Shown in pieces: positions 26,019 through 33,876 of a DNA stretch of 64,000 nt. This stretch comes from Streptomyces sp. Je 1-332 (GTDB lineage: Bacteria > Actinomycetota > Actinomycetes > Streptomycetales > Streptomycetaceae). The position numbers and the translations under genes are program-made. The notes below the pieces were generated by a model. It saw only the letters and a list, made by a program, of their open reading frames with translations. It had not been told where the DNA came from and made no database searches. Each line of letters starts with the position of its first letter. Positions within the stretch are counted from its first letter, which is position 1. The stretch is from assembly GCF_040730185.1 (NCBI RefSeq), contig NZ_CP160402.1, forward strand, positions 2,294,001-2,358,000. The letters are read 5' to 3'.

Positions 26019-26930
26019 ATGAACGCTGAGCCAACTGGGCATCCGACCGGGCACTCGACAGGGCATTCGACCGGGCAGCCACTCGGACATCCGCTCGGGC
26101 AACCGCTCGGGCAGAGAAGGAGCGCCGTGGTGACCGGCGCCGGCTCCGGGATCGGCAGGGCCGTGGCGGTGGAACTGCTGCGGGCCGGATGGTCCGTGGC
26201 GCTCGCCGGGCGCCGTAAGGAGACGCTGGAGGAGACGGCGGCGATCGCCGCCGGGGTGTCGGAGGGCGCCGCGGTGCGGCCCGTGCCGCACGCCGAGGGA
26301 GACAGCGAGGCCAACGCCCCGGCCGCGACCGACGCGCTGTGCGTGCGCACCGACGTCTCGCGGCCCGATGACGTGGCCGCCCTCTTCTCGGCCGTGCGCG
26401 ACCGCTTCGGCCGTCTCGACCTCCTCTTCAACAACGCCGGTACGTTCGGCCCCGGCGGAGTGACCGTCGACGAACTGGAGTACGAGGCGTGGCGGCACGT
26501 CGTCGACACGAACCTCAACGGCGCGTTCCTGTGCGCGCAGGCCGCCTTCCGGCAGATGAAGGAGCAGGACCCACAGGGCGGCCGGATCATCAACAACGGC
26601 TCCATCTCCGCGCACGTCCCGCGCCCGCGCTCCATCGCGTACACGGCGACGAAGCACGCGCTGACCGGCCTGACGAAGTCCCTCTCGCTGGACGGGCGCC
26701 CCTACCGGATCGCCTGCGGTCAGATCGACATCGGCAACGCGGCCACCGACATGACCGAGCGGATGCAGGCCGGAATCCTCCAGGCCAACGGCGAGTTGGC
26801 GCCCGAGCCGGTGATGGACGTGTCGGACGTGGCACGGACCGTACGCCATATGGCGGAGCTGCCCCTGGAGGCGAACGTGCAGTTCGCGACGGTGCTCGCG
26901 ACGAACATGCCCTTCATCGGGCGGGGTTAG
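26019..26930 (+). CDS. SDR family oxidoreductase with repeat-rich N-terminus
   Basis: A 303-residue short-chain dehydrogenase. TGAGSGIG is the cofactor loop, NNAG the structural motif, and SISAHV ... YTATK the Ser-Tyr-Lys active site ([10 protein letters not shown]). Before the catalytic domain is a 28-residue tail of Gly/His/Gln/Pro repeats ([12 protein letters not shown] and similar) encoded by about seven degenerate 12-bp units (26034-26117), which is unlike normal SDR proteins. A start closer to the domain is possible, but only GTG codons inside the strand are available. Substrate unknown. Confidence 0.85.
   Translation: MNAEPTGHPTGHSTGHSTGQPLGHPLGQPLGQRRSAVVTGAGSGIGRAVAVELLRAGWSVALAGRRKETLEETAAIAAGVSEGAAVRPVPHAEGDSEANAPAATDALCVRTDVSRPDDVAALFSAVRDRFGRLDLLFNNAGTFGPGGVTVDELEYEAWRHVVDTNLNGAFLCAQAAFRQMKEQDPQGGRIINNGSISAHVPRPRSIAYTATKHALTGLTKSLSLDGRPYRIACGQIDIGNAATDMTERMQAGILQANGELAPEPVMDVSDVARTVRHMAELPLEANVQFATVLATNMPFIGRG
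26034..26117. repeat. 12-bp tandem repeat coding for the SDR N-terminus
   Basis: About seven degenerate units of the form accgggcactcg / ctcgggcaaccg occupy the 5' end of the SDR gene, each encoding a four-residue T/S/P/L-G-H/Q motif. Confidence 0.7.
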
Positions 26931-27029
26931 CCGACCGGCCCGGCAGGGCAGCCGCTCCGTGGTGGCCGGCGGGGACCCGCGCCGGGGGCCGCGGGAATGG
27001 CCGGGGCCGCGGAACGGTTGCCCTGCGAC

Positions 27030-28004
27030 ATGACGACGAACTCAGCCGACACCCCCTCTTCCGCCGTACTGCGCTACACCGCGTTCGCGACCGACCCGGC
27101 GGGCGGCAACCCCGCCGGGATCGTGCTGGACGCCGCCGGTCTCGACGACGCGGCGATGCTGGGGATCGCGGCGGAGGTGGGGTACAGCGAATCGGCGTTC
27201 CTGACCCCGGCGAATCCGGCGAGTCCGGCGCCCGGCTCCGACGACGCGGGCCGCTCGGGCGAAACGGGCCGCTCCGGCGAAACGGGCCGCTCCGGCGAAA
27301 CGGGCCGCTCAGGTGGCACGAGCCGCTCCTTCGACGTGCGCTACTTCAGCCCTCGCGCCGAGGTCTCCTTCTGCGGGCACGCGACGGTGGCGGCGGCGGT
27401 CGCACTGGCCGAACGGGTCCATGGCGCGGGCGACTTCGTCTTCTTCACACAGGCGGGCACGGTGCCGGTGACCGTGACCGACGTGGACGGCACCCTGCGG
27501 GCCACGCTCACCAGCGTCGAGCCGCACACCGAGGACGTCACGACAGCCGATCTGACCGAAGCCCTGGCCGCGCTCGACTGGCCCGCGGACGACCTCGACC
27601 CGGCCCTGCCGCCCCGCATCGCCTACGCGGGCGCCCGCCATCTGATCCTGGCCGCCGCGACCCGCGAACGCCTCGCCGACCTGTCGTACGACTTCGAACG
27701 CCTCGCGGCCCTGATGCGCCGCCTGGATCTGACCACGGTGCAACTGGTGTGGCGGGAGGGGGACTTGACGTTCCACGCGCGCGATCCGTTCCCGGTGGGC
27801 GGCGTCGTGGAGGACCCCGCGACGGGCGCGGCGGCTGCCGCGTTCGGCGCCTACGCGCGCGAACTGGCCCTGGTCCCGGCGGAGTCGGAGCTCACCCTTC
27901 ACCAGGGTGCGGACATGGGACGCCCCGGGGTGCTCACGGTCAGCCTGCGCGAGGGGGACGCGAGGGTACGGGTGAGCGGGGCGGCGGTGCGGATCGGCGG
28001 GTAG
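27030..28004 (+). CDS. PhzF family protein (second copy) with an internal 6-residue repeat
   Basis: A 324-residue protein of the PhzF fold. Hallmarks are GGNPAGIV, catalytic Glu in GYSESAFL, FCGHATVAAA, and VEDPATGAAAAAFG. Between the first and second strands it carries (GRSGET)3 encoded by three perfect or near-perfect 18-bp units at 27248-27301, a recent-looking expansion in a surface loop. ATG 27030 (MTTNSADTPS) is preferred over ATG 26997. It is unlike the shorter PhzF at 7761-8420. Substrate unknown. Confidence 0.9.
   Translation: MTTNSADTPSSAVLRYTAFATDPAGGNPAGIVLDAAGLDDAAMLGIAAEVGYSESAFLTPANPASPAPGSDDAGRSGETGRSGETGRSGETGRSGGTSRSFDVRYFSPRAEVSFCGHATVAAAVALAERVHGAGDFVFFTQAGTVPVTVTDVDGTLRATLTSVEPHTEDVTTADLTEALAALDWPADDLDPALPPRIAYAGARHLILAAATRERLADLSYDFERLAALMRRLDLTTVQLVWREGDLTFHARDPFPVGGVVEDPATGAAAAAFGAYARELALVPAESELTLHQGADMGRPGVLTVSLREGDARVRVSGAAVRIGG
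27248..27301. repeat. 18-bp tandem repeat (three units) inside phzF-like gene
   Basis: Units GGGCCGCTCGGGCGAAAC, then two identical copies with C for G at position 10, followed by a partial fourth unit. In-frame, encodes GRSGET. Confidence 0.85.
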
Positions 28005-28064
28005 GCCCCGTTCAGCCCTGACCCGTAGCGGAGTTCAGGCCTGGCCCGTCACTCGCCCCGAAGC

Positions 28065-28388
28065 TCACGCCTGGCCCGTCTCGAACCGGGAGACCTTCCC
28101 GTCGTCGACGGTGAACCGCCACTTCGTCCGCATCTCCCCCCACGTGTCGTTGCGGTAGGTGACGACAAGGACGCGCCCCCCGTCCGACTCGCTCTCCACG
28201 TCCATGTGACCGTGCGACGAGAAGATCTCCCGGTCCGTCCACTCGGTGACGTCCCGGTCGGAACCGTCGTCGGACATGGTCACATCGGGCGTGACTGCGG
28301 CCCGGAAAGCGGCCTGGTCGTGGGAGTTCACGGCGGTGACGAAGGCCCGGACCGTCGGGTCGGTGAGCCGGTTTACCTGGATGCTCAT
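28065..28388 (-). CDS. NTF2-like (SnoaL-type) nuclear-transport-factor-2 family protein
   Basis: A 107-residue small alpha+beta barrel protein starting MSIQVNRLTD at ATG 28388. The pattern is a helix (VRAFVTAVNSHD), then AAFRAAVTPDVTMSDDG, then curved strands ending WRFTVDDGKVSRFETGQA, as in SnoaL-like or polyketide-cyclase-like NTF2 proteins. No catalytic residues can be assigned. It is divergent from the DoxX gene. Confidence 0.75.
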   Translation of the reverse strand: MSIQVNRLTDPTVRAFVTAVNSHDQAAFRAAVTPDVTMSDDGSDRDVTEWTDREIFSSHGHMDVESESDGGRVLVVTYRNDTWGEMRTKWRFTVDDGKVSRFETGQA

Positions 28389-28566
28389 GCGCCCACGGTC
28401 ACACCGGCCGCCCCGCCCCGCCACCGGACACCGTCACTCGTACGGCCGACTGAGCGGGGTACGGGGTGCGGCTCTGACGGACGGTGGGACTGACACCCAC
28501 CGGCCCCCACCGGTCCCCACCGGCTCCGGCCGGCCCCCACCGGCCCCCACCCCGGGAGACAGCGCC

Positions 28567-29112
28567 ATGACCCGTTCCTGCTTCGACCGACGCGACCTGG
28601 GCCTTCTGCTGCTCCGTGTCACCACCGGCGGCGTCCTCGTCGCCCACGGCACCCAGAAGCTCTTCGGCTGGTTCGGCGGCCACGGCATCGAGGGCACCGG
28701 CGCCTTCATGGAGTCCATCGGCTTCGCGCCGGGCAAGGCGAACGCGGTCGTCGCCGGGCTCGCCGAAGCGGGCGGCGGAACGCTGCTCGCGCTCGGCCTC
28801 GCGACCCCCGCGGCCGGTTCCGCGGCGGCGGGCGCGATGGCCGGGGCGACCGCGGTACACGCCCCGAACGGCTTCTTCAGCCAGGGTGGCGGCTACGAGT
28901 ACCCGGCGTTCCTCGGCATGGTCGCCGCCACCCTCGCCGTCGCGGGCCCCGGCGCCTACTCCGTCGACGACGCGCTCGGCCACTCCTTCAACCGCAACTG
29001 GATGGTCCCGGCGGCGCTGGCGGGCACGGCACTCGGCGTACTCGTCTCGGTGGGCTCACGGGCGAAGAACGTACGGGAGCAGGAGAGCGGGCCGGGGACG
29101 GACGAGGAGTGA
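28567..29112 (+). CDS. DoxX family membrane protein
   Basis: A 181-residue protein with four predicted transmembrane helices. The N-terminal LLLLRVTTGGVLVAHGTQKLFGWF is typical of DoxX (quoted in two motifs: RVTTGGVLVAHG and QKLFGWF), as is GGGTLLALGL. DoxX proteins are linked to thiol/quinone redox and membrane stress. ATG 28567 follows GGGAGA. The 28497-28555 leader consists of imperfect CCCCACCGG repeats. Confidence 0.88.
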   Translation: MTRSCFDRRDLGLLLLRVTTGGVLVAHGTQKLFGWFGGHGIEGTGAFMESIGFAPGKANAVVAGLAEAGGGTLLALGLATPAAGSAAAGAMAGATAVHAPNGFFSQGGGYEYPAFLGMVAATLAVAGPGAYSVDDALGHSFNRNWMVPAALAGTALGVLVSVGSRAKNVREQESGPGTDEE

Positions 29113-29179
29113 CGGCTCCAGCTCATCGCGGCGAAAGCCGCTGGTGGAGAGGGGAGTTGACCGGATAGCGTCCCCGCCC

Positions 29180-29950
29180 ATGACCGACACCACCCCGCAG
29201 AACCTGCCGCCCCGCCTCACGCGCCTCACCTTCCACGGCCCGCTCTCCGAGACGCGGGCCGGCCGCCTCGTCGAGCGCGTCGCCCCCGGCACCGGCTCCG
29301 TGCTCGATCTCGGCTGCGGCTGGGGCGAGTTGCTGCTCCGCGTGCTCGAAGCCGCCCCGGACGCCACCGGTGTGGGCGTTGATCTGTCCGCCGAGGATCT
29401 GGCGAGGGGCCGCGCCGCCGCCAAGGAGCGTGGCCTGGCCGAACGCGTCTCCTTCGTCGAGGAGTCGGCTACGGACACCACCCGCGGCCCGGCGGACCTC
29501 GTGCTCTGCCTGGGCGCGAGCCACGCGCTCAGCTCCGCCGGACCGCCCGGCCACACCGAAGCCGCCCTGCGCGCACTGCGCCGCCTCGTCACCCCCGGCG
29601 GCCGCGTCGTGCTCGGCGAGGGATTCTGGCAGCGCACGCCCACCTCCGACGAGCTCGCCGGGATGTGGCCGGGCGCCCACACCGGTGAACACCTCTACTT
29701 GGGCGACCTCGTGGACGCGGCGATCGCCGCGGGCTTCCGCCCCTTGTGGGTGGAGACGGCGAGCGTGGAGGAGTGGGAGGAGTTCGAGTCCGGCTACCGC
29801 ACGGACGTGGAGGAGTGGCTGGCCGCGCACCCCGGTCACCCGCTGGCCGCCGAGACCCGCGACAAGGCGGACCGCCAGCGCGACACCTGGCTGCGGGGCT
29901 ACCGCCAGGCGCTCGGTCTGGCCTATCTGACGTTGATGCCGGTGGGCTGA
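29180..29950 (+). CDS. class I SAM-dependent methyltransferase
   Basis: A 256-residue Rossmann-fold methyltransferase. Motif I is VLDLGCGWGELLLR, the second acidic strand is GVGVDLSAEDL, and ADLVLCLGASHAL matches motif II. LRRLVTPGGRVVLGEGFW is the post-core segment. ATG 29180 (MTDTTPQNLP). The C-terminal part is helical. It resembles small-molecule methyltransferases; the substrate is unknown. Its last 28 bp overlap the convergent kinase-like gene. Confidence 0.85.
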   Translation: MTDTTPQNLPPRLTRLTFHGPLSETRAGRLVERVAPGTGSVLDLGCGWGELLLRVLEAAPDATGVGVDLSAEDLARGRAAAKERGLAERVSFVEESATDTTRGPADLVLCLGASHALSSAGPPGHTEAALRALRRLVTPGGRVVLGEGFWQRTPTSDELAGMWPGAHTGEHLYLGDLVDAAIAAGFRPLWVETASVEEWEEFESGYRTDVEEWLAAHPGHPLAAETRDKADRQRDTWLRGYRQALGLAYLTLMPVG

Positions 29951-30915
29951 CCGCTCCCGGTGCCGAACCACGCCTGAGCCAGCGCGTCCAGCGTCGGCTC
30001 CGGCGGGGCGGGCAGTTCCCGCAGGTACCAGGGCAGGTTGCTGTAGACGTGCAGCAGGGTGTGGGCGAGGAGTTCACGCGGCTCGAAGGTGTGGCCGTAG
30101 GCGCGCATGAAGCGGCCGAGTAGGCCCGGCTCCGCGCGCGTGACGAAGAGGCCGACGCCCACGAAGTCGTACGCCCTGTCCCCGATCATGGCGGGCTCGA
30201 AGTCGAAGAGCCCGGTGAGGCGGGGCCGCACCGCCCCATCGAGGGTGCCGTCGGAACCGTCGGTGCCGTCGATGTCGACCAGCAGATGCTGGCGCATGAA
30301 CTCGGTGTGCAGGAGGACGCGCGGCGCGTCGGCACGCAGCGGCACCGCGTCCAGGAAGTCCGGGATCTGCTCCGCCCAGCTCTCCGGCAGCCCGCATCCG
30401 CGCTGCCGTGCGGCGGCTCCGGCGCGCTGTGTGTCGATGAAGGCTCCCCAGTCGCCGGGCCCGAGCACGTCGGTGAGCGGCCCTGGGTCCAGGGCGTGCA
30501 GCGCGGCGAGCGCCTCACCTGCCTCGGTGATCAGGCGCTCCCGGTCGGCGCGCGACAGACGCGGCCAGGCCACGGCGAGGTCTTCGCCGGGCAGCCGGGA
30601 CATCAGCACGTACCGCCAGCCGTTCTCGTACGCCCCGGACGCGTGCACCCGCGGTGTGGGGACGGGCAGCCGTCCCTGAAGATGGCTCAACACCCGCGCC
30701 TCGGCCTCGGCGTCGTCGGCCGCGGCGCCGGGGAAGAGCTTGAGCACGAGGTCGTCCCCGACGGCGTAGACGGGCTGCGAGCCCTCCGTGAAGCGGTGGA
30801 GCGGCGCCCCGGCGAGGCCGAGCCTGCCGCAGAGATCCTCGACTCCGGGTCGTATGACGGCTTCGTCGGGGACGACAAGATCCCATTGCTCGTCGGTGTC
30901 CACAGGGGGCAGCAT
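29923..30915 (-). CDS. aminoglycoside phosphotransferase-like (APH) protein with altered catalytic loop
   Basis: A 330-residue protein-kinase-like fold. It has the nucleotide lysine strand DDLVLKLFP, YVLMSRLPGEDL as hinge, and a catalytic-loop segment LLHTEFMRQHLLV. The family norm is HGDxxxxN; here Asp is Glu and Asn is His, and the metal motif reads LFDFEP. Such HTE variants recur in actinobacteria, so this may be a distinct, perhaps non-kinase, branch rather than a dead gene. ATG 30915 (MLPPVDTDEQ). Antibiotic modification should not be assumed. Confidence 0.8.
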   Translation of the reverse strand: MLPPVDTDEQWDLVVPDEAVIRPGVEDLCGRLGLAGAPLHRFTEGSQPVYAVGDDLVLKLFPGAAADDAEAEARVLSHLQGRLPVPTPRVHASGAYENGWRYVLMSRLPGEDLAVAWPRLSRADRERLITEAGEALAALHALDPGPLTDVLGPGDWGAFIDTQRAGAAARQRGCGLPESWAEQIPDFLDAVPLRADAPRVLLHTEFMRQHLLVDIDGTDGSDGTLDGAVRPRLTGLFDFEPAMIGDRAYDFVGVGLFVTRAEPGLLGRFMRAYGHTFEPRELLAHTLLHVYSNLPWYLRELPAPPEPTLDALAQAWFGTGSGQPTGINVR

Positions 30916-31020
30916 GATCGGCACGGTAGGAGGTCGCGAGGGCGACGGCAATGCATTTAAACGGGCCCGGCGGCCGGCCCGTGCACCCGCGACACCGCAC
31001 CCGCGCACCCGCGCATCCGC

Positions 31021-31074
31021 GAACCCGAACCCGAACCCGCACCCGCACCCGCACCCGCACCCGCACCCGCACCC
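31021..31074. repeat. hexamer tandem repeat (GAACCC)3(GCACCC)6
   Basis: Nine perfect hexamer units in the 237-bp region between two divergent genes (kinase-like and YqeB-like). Copy number is likely variable between strains. The rest of this intergenic region holds no gene; imperfect CGCACCCGCGCA sequence precedes the perfect units. Confidence 0.9.
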
Positions 31075-31152
31075 GCGATACCGACCGAAGTCTGCCGCCC
31101 ATCGACTTTCGGCCGCTCCCCCGCGGCCACCCGCTCGTCTAGCGTCGGGGAC

Positions 31153-31890
31153 ATGACCAGCGAAGAGAGCCTCGGCCGCCCCGTCCCGCTGCGCAAGGGC
31201 AGGACGACGGTCCTCGGTTACCCGCGCGGTGACCTGCTGACCGTACTCATCGGCATGCCGGTCCTCGGCCTCCTGCTCGGCATCGCCCTGCCGCCCCTGG
31301 CCCGATGGCTGAGTGACCTGCCGGTGCTGCCCTGGCGGGACGGCATCACGTTCGTCGGTTCGCTGGACAGGCCGTGGCAGACGGCGATCGCGGCGGGCCT
31401 CGGCCTGGTCGCCGGGTTGCTCATCGCCGGCACGGACTACGACGAAACCCTCAAACTGACGTTGACCGACCAGGAGTTGGTGGCCGACCTGCACGAGACG
31501 AAGCGGAGCATCGAACGCGCCCGCGTTTCGGCGGTGTTCCTCGACGGCAAGGAACTGGTGGTACTGGACGAGTCGTCGTGCGAGTTCACGCGCGGCGTCC
31601 ACAAGACGAAGGCTCCGGCCCTGGCCGAGGCGTTTCGCTCGCACGGCTACCCGTGGCGGGACGCCGATCCGCACGCGGCCCTGTTCCACCGCTGGATTCC
31701 CGGCGCTCCGGGTCTGCCCGCCGAAGCGCACGCGGTCCTCACCGCGCGGAAGGTCGCGCTGAAGAGCAAGGCAGCACAGGACGCCGGGGACCTCGCCGAG
31801 ACGATGCGGGGTCTGGGGTACGTAGTACGGGACGAGGGCAAGGACCAGTACTGGCGCCCGCTGGCGGCGGAGGCCGACGGGCGCCAGTAG
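31153..31890 (+). CDS. YqeB-like membrane protein
   Basis: A 245-residue protein with two N-terminal transmembrane helices (about 27-50 and 75-96). These are followed by a soluble domain with LTLTDQELVADLHETKRSIERARVSAVFLDGKELVVLD (key part: EL-VVLDESSCEF), which resembles the PH-like domain of YqeB proteins. The C-terminal half is alpha/beta and charged. ATG 31153. Function unknown in the family; the assignment rests on remembered similarity. Confidence 0.65.
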   Translation: MTSEESLGRPVPLRKGRTTVLGYPRGDLLTVLIGMPVLGLLLGIALPPLARWLSDLPVLPWRDGITFVGSLDRPWQTAIAAGLGLVAGLLIAGTDYDETLKLTLTDQELVADLHETKRSIERARVSAVFLDGKELVVLDESSCEFTRGVHKTKAPALAEAFRSHGYPWRDADPHAALFHRWIPGAPGLPAEAHAVLTARKVALKSKAAQDAGDLAETMRGLGYVVRDEGKDQYWRPLAAEADGRQ

Positions 31891-31900
31891 CCGACGAGCG

Positions 31901-32395
31901 TCAGAAGACGAACGGGCCGGGTGCCTGCGCCGATGTGGCGTTGCAGGTCACGCTGATCCCGAGGACCACGACCTGCAGTGACGTGCCCTCCAGGCTGTCA
32001 CCGGTGGCGACGGTCCCGTCCAGCGGTCCGGTCGACACCTCGCCACCGGCGGGGATGGCCGGGTTGGAGCTGCCGGTGAAGGTGGTGGTGCCCGATCCGT
32101 TCTTGGTGAGCGTTAGTGTCGAGTCGACGGAGTCCGCGGCGATGTCGATGGGTGCGGTGATCGCCGACGTGGAGACGCTGATCGTCGCGGCGGTGCCGTC
32201 CTGGGTGGCCTTGAGCGTCGCCGAACCCGAGCCCCAGGTCCCGCAGTCGAACGAGATGGTCGCGGTCTCCGGGGTGACCGCGGTGGCGGCGGGCGCCATC
32301 ACCATGGCGCCCACGGCGACCAGTCCGACGCCCAGCGCCGTCCCGGCACCGAATCTGCGCTGCCGCCTGCTTATTGCACGCATGCCATGCCTCAT
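31901..32395 (-). CDS. secreted beta-rich hypothetical protein
   Basis: A 164-residue protein with a strong signal sequence: RRQRRFGAGTALGVGLVAVG, cleavage near ATAV. The mature part is almost all Ser/Thr/Gly-rich strands with two cysteines (FDCGTWG and VTCNATS) that probably form a disulfide tying first and last strands. ATG 32395 follows AAGGCAGG; a TTG at 32413 is an alternative. The short ACTGAC-GACC-AGTCAG inverted motif near 32466-32481 upstream may be regulatory. No family recognised. Confidence 0.75.
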   Translation of the reverse strand: MRHGMRAISRRQRRFGAGTALGVGLVAVGAMVMAPAATAVTPETATISFDCGTWGSGSATLKATQDGTAATISVSTSAITAPIDIAADSVDSTLTLTKNGSGTTTFTGSSNPAIPAGGEVSTGPLDGTVATGDSLEGTSLQVVVLGISVTCNATSAQAPGPFVF

Positions 32396-32656
32396 GGGGA
32401 ATCCTGCCTTCAAGTGGGGGGATTTGCGGGGGGATTGGAGACAACTGATGCTCTGTCAGCTCTCACTGACGACCAGTCAGCATCTCGTACCGCATTGAGG
32501 CACGGACCCCTGGAGACGACAAGGGCCACTCCCACACTTGTTGACATGCTACGGCCAATTCCGGCCGCGGGCCGCGACCCCGGACAGCCGCGGGCAGCGG
32601 CCCCGGACAACCGCAGGCCGCGGCGACCCCGGACAGCCGGGTGCAAAATGGCGATC

Positions 32657-33589
32657 ATGACTCCGCCGACCTCCCCCCAGACCTTCCAGCCGGTCCTGGA
32701 CCGCATCGCGGCCGAGATCCAGAAGACGCCGGGGCGCGGCAGCCCAGCCGACTACATTCCGGCGCTCGCCGCGTGCGACCCACGCCGGTTCGGGATGGCC
32801 GTCGCGGAGCCGGACGGCACGGTGTACGGGGTGGGCGACTGGCGGCAGCCGTTCTCCGCGCAGTCCATCACCAAGGTGTTCACCCTCGCGCTCGACCTGG
32901 CGCGCGAGGGCGACGCCCTGTGGGAGCACGTGGGCCGCGAGCCTTCCGGCAACCCCTTCAACTCCCTCGTGCAGCTGGAGTACGAGAACGGCATCCCGCG
33001 CAATCCCTTCATCAACGCGGGCGCCCTCGTCGTCACCGACCGGCTCCAGACGCAGACCGGAGACGCGGCGGGCGCTCTCCTGGACCTGCTGCGCGCGGAG
33101 AGCGGGAACGACCGGCTCGCGATCAACGAGGCCGTCGCCGCCTCCGAGTCGGCCCACGGGGACCGCAACGCCGCACTCGGCCACTTCATGGCGGCGTACG
33201 GCAACATCGACAACCCGGTCCCTGTCCTCCTGAACCAGTACTTCCGCCAGTGCTCCGTGGAAGCGTCCTGCGCCGACCTCGCCCTGGCGACCGGTTTCCT
33301 CGCCCGGCACGGCATCCGCGCCGACGGCACCCGCCTGCTCAGCCGCAGCCAGGCCAAGCAGATCAACGCGATCATGCTCACCTGTGGGACGTACGACGCG
33401 GCGGGCGACTTCGCCTACCGCGTGGGCCTGCCCGGCAAGAGCGGCGTGGGCGGCGGCATCATCGCCGTCGTCCCCGGCCACTGCACGCTCTGCGTCTGGA
33501 GTCCGGGTCTCGACGAGCGGGGCAACTCGGTCTCGGGGGTGGCGGCGCTGGACCGCTTCACGACGCTGACGGGCCTCTCGGTGTTCTGA
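32657..33589 (+). CDS. glsA: glutaminase A
   Basis: A 310-residue cytosolic glutaminase converting glutamine to glutamate and ammonia. It has the serine-dependent beta-lactamase-like active site QSITKVF (SxxK), the substrate motif NPFINAGALV, the conserved LNQYFRQCSVE segment and GKSGVGGGI near the C-terminus. ATG 32657 (MTPPTSPQTF) or 32648 are possible starts; neither has a strong ribosome site. The leader 32578-32642 contains repeated CCCCGGACAGCCG blocks. Confidence 0.93.
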   Translation: MTPPTSPQTFQPVLDRIAAEIQKTPGRGSPADYIPALAACDPRRFGMAVAEPDGTVYGVGDWRQPFSAQSITKVFTLALDLAREGDALWEHVGREPSGNPFNSLVQLEYENGIPRNPFINAGALVVTDRLQTQTGDAAGALLDLLRAESGNDRLAINEAVAASESAHGDRNAALGHFMAAYGNIDNPVPVLLNQYFRQCSVEASCADLALATGFLARHGIRADGTRLLSRSQAKQINAIMLTCGTYDAAGDFAYRVGLPGKSGVGGGIIAVVPGHCTLCVWSPGLDERGNSVSGVAALDRFTTLTGLSVF

Positions 33590-33846
33590 GAGCCGGGCGC
33601 GGGCGCGGGCTGCTCGGGCAGCATGCCGAGCGGCCGGCCCGATGAGCGCTCGGCGCCCTTCACCGCGATCTCGGCGACGATGTGCGCTGCCGGCTGGATC
33701 GACTCGCGCGGCGTGAGGTGCGGGGCGTCGGGGGGACGCTGCGGGAGTTCGGCCGTGTCGGCGAACGCCGCCGCCGTCGGCAGAGCGACGGCGGCGAGCG
33801 CTGCGACCACGATCACGACGGCTCGCGGGCGGACGCGGGTGAACAT
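33415..33846 (-). CDS. secreted hypothetical protein overlapping glsA antisense
   Basis: A 143-residue reading frame with a clear Sec signal: MFTRVRPRAVVIVVAALAAV, cleavage after AAAFADTAE. A good ribosome site AGGGAAAG is present before ATG 33846. It follows the next secreted gene on the same strand after 30 bp. The last ~58 codons run antisense into the 3' end of glsA and look low-complexity, so the original stop may have been lost and the true protein shorter. Real expression of the first ~85 residues is plausible; the tail is doubtful. Confidence 0.5.
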   Translation of the reverse strand: MFTRVRPRAVVIVVAALAAVALPTAAAFADTAELPQRPPDAPHLTPRESIQPAAHIVAEIAVKGAERSSGRPLGMLPEQPAPAPGSQNTERPVSVVKRSSAATPETELPRSSRPGLQTQSVQWPGTTAMMPPPTPLLPGRPTR

Positions 33847-33876
33847 GATCTTTCCCTGGGAGAGCCGGGCCGCGGG

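Noticed and set aside
28012..28242. 76-codon minus-strand frame over the NTF2-like gene
   Set aside because: It is another frame of the NTF2-like coding sequence with no ribosome site.
31021..31074. CRISPR-like array
   Set aside because: The hexamers are contiguous with no spacers and no cas genes are nearby.
29923..31731. Extended 602-codon form of the kinase-like protein
   Set aside because: The upstream part is Arg-rich, crosses the hexamer repeat and the opposite-strand YqeB-like gene; the domain begins just after ATG 30915.
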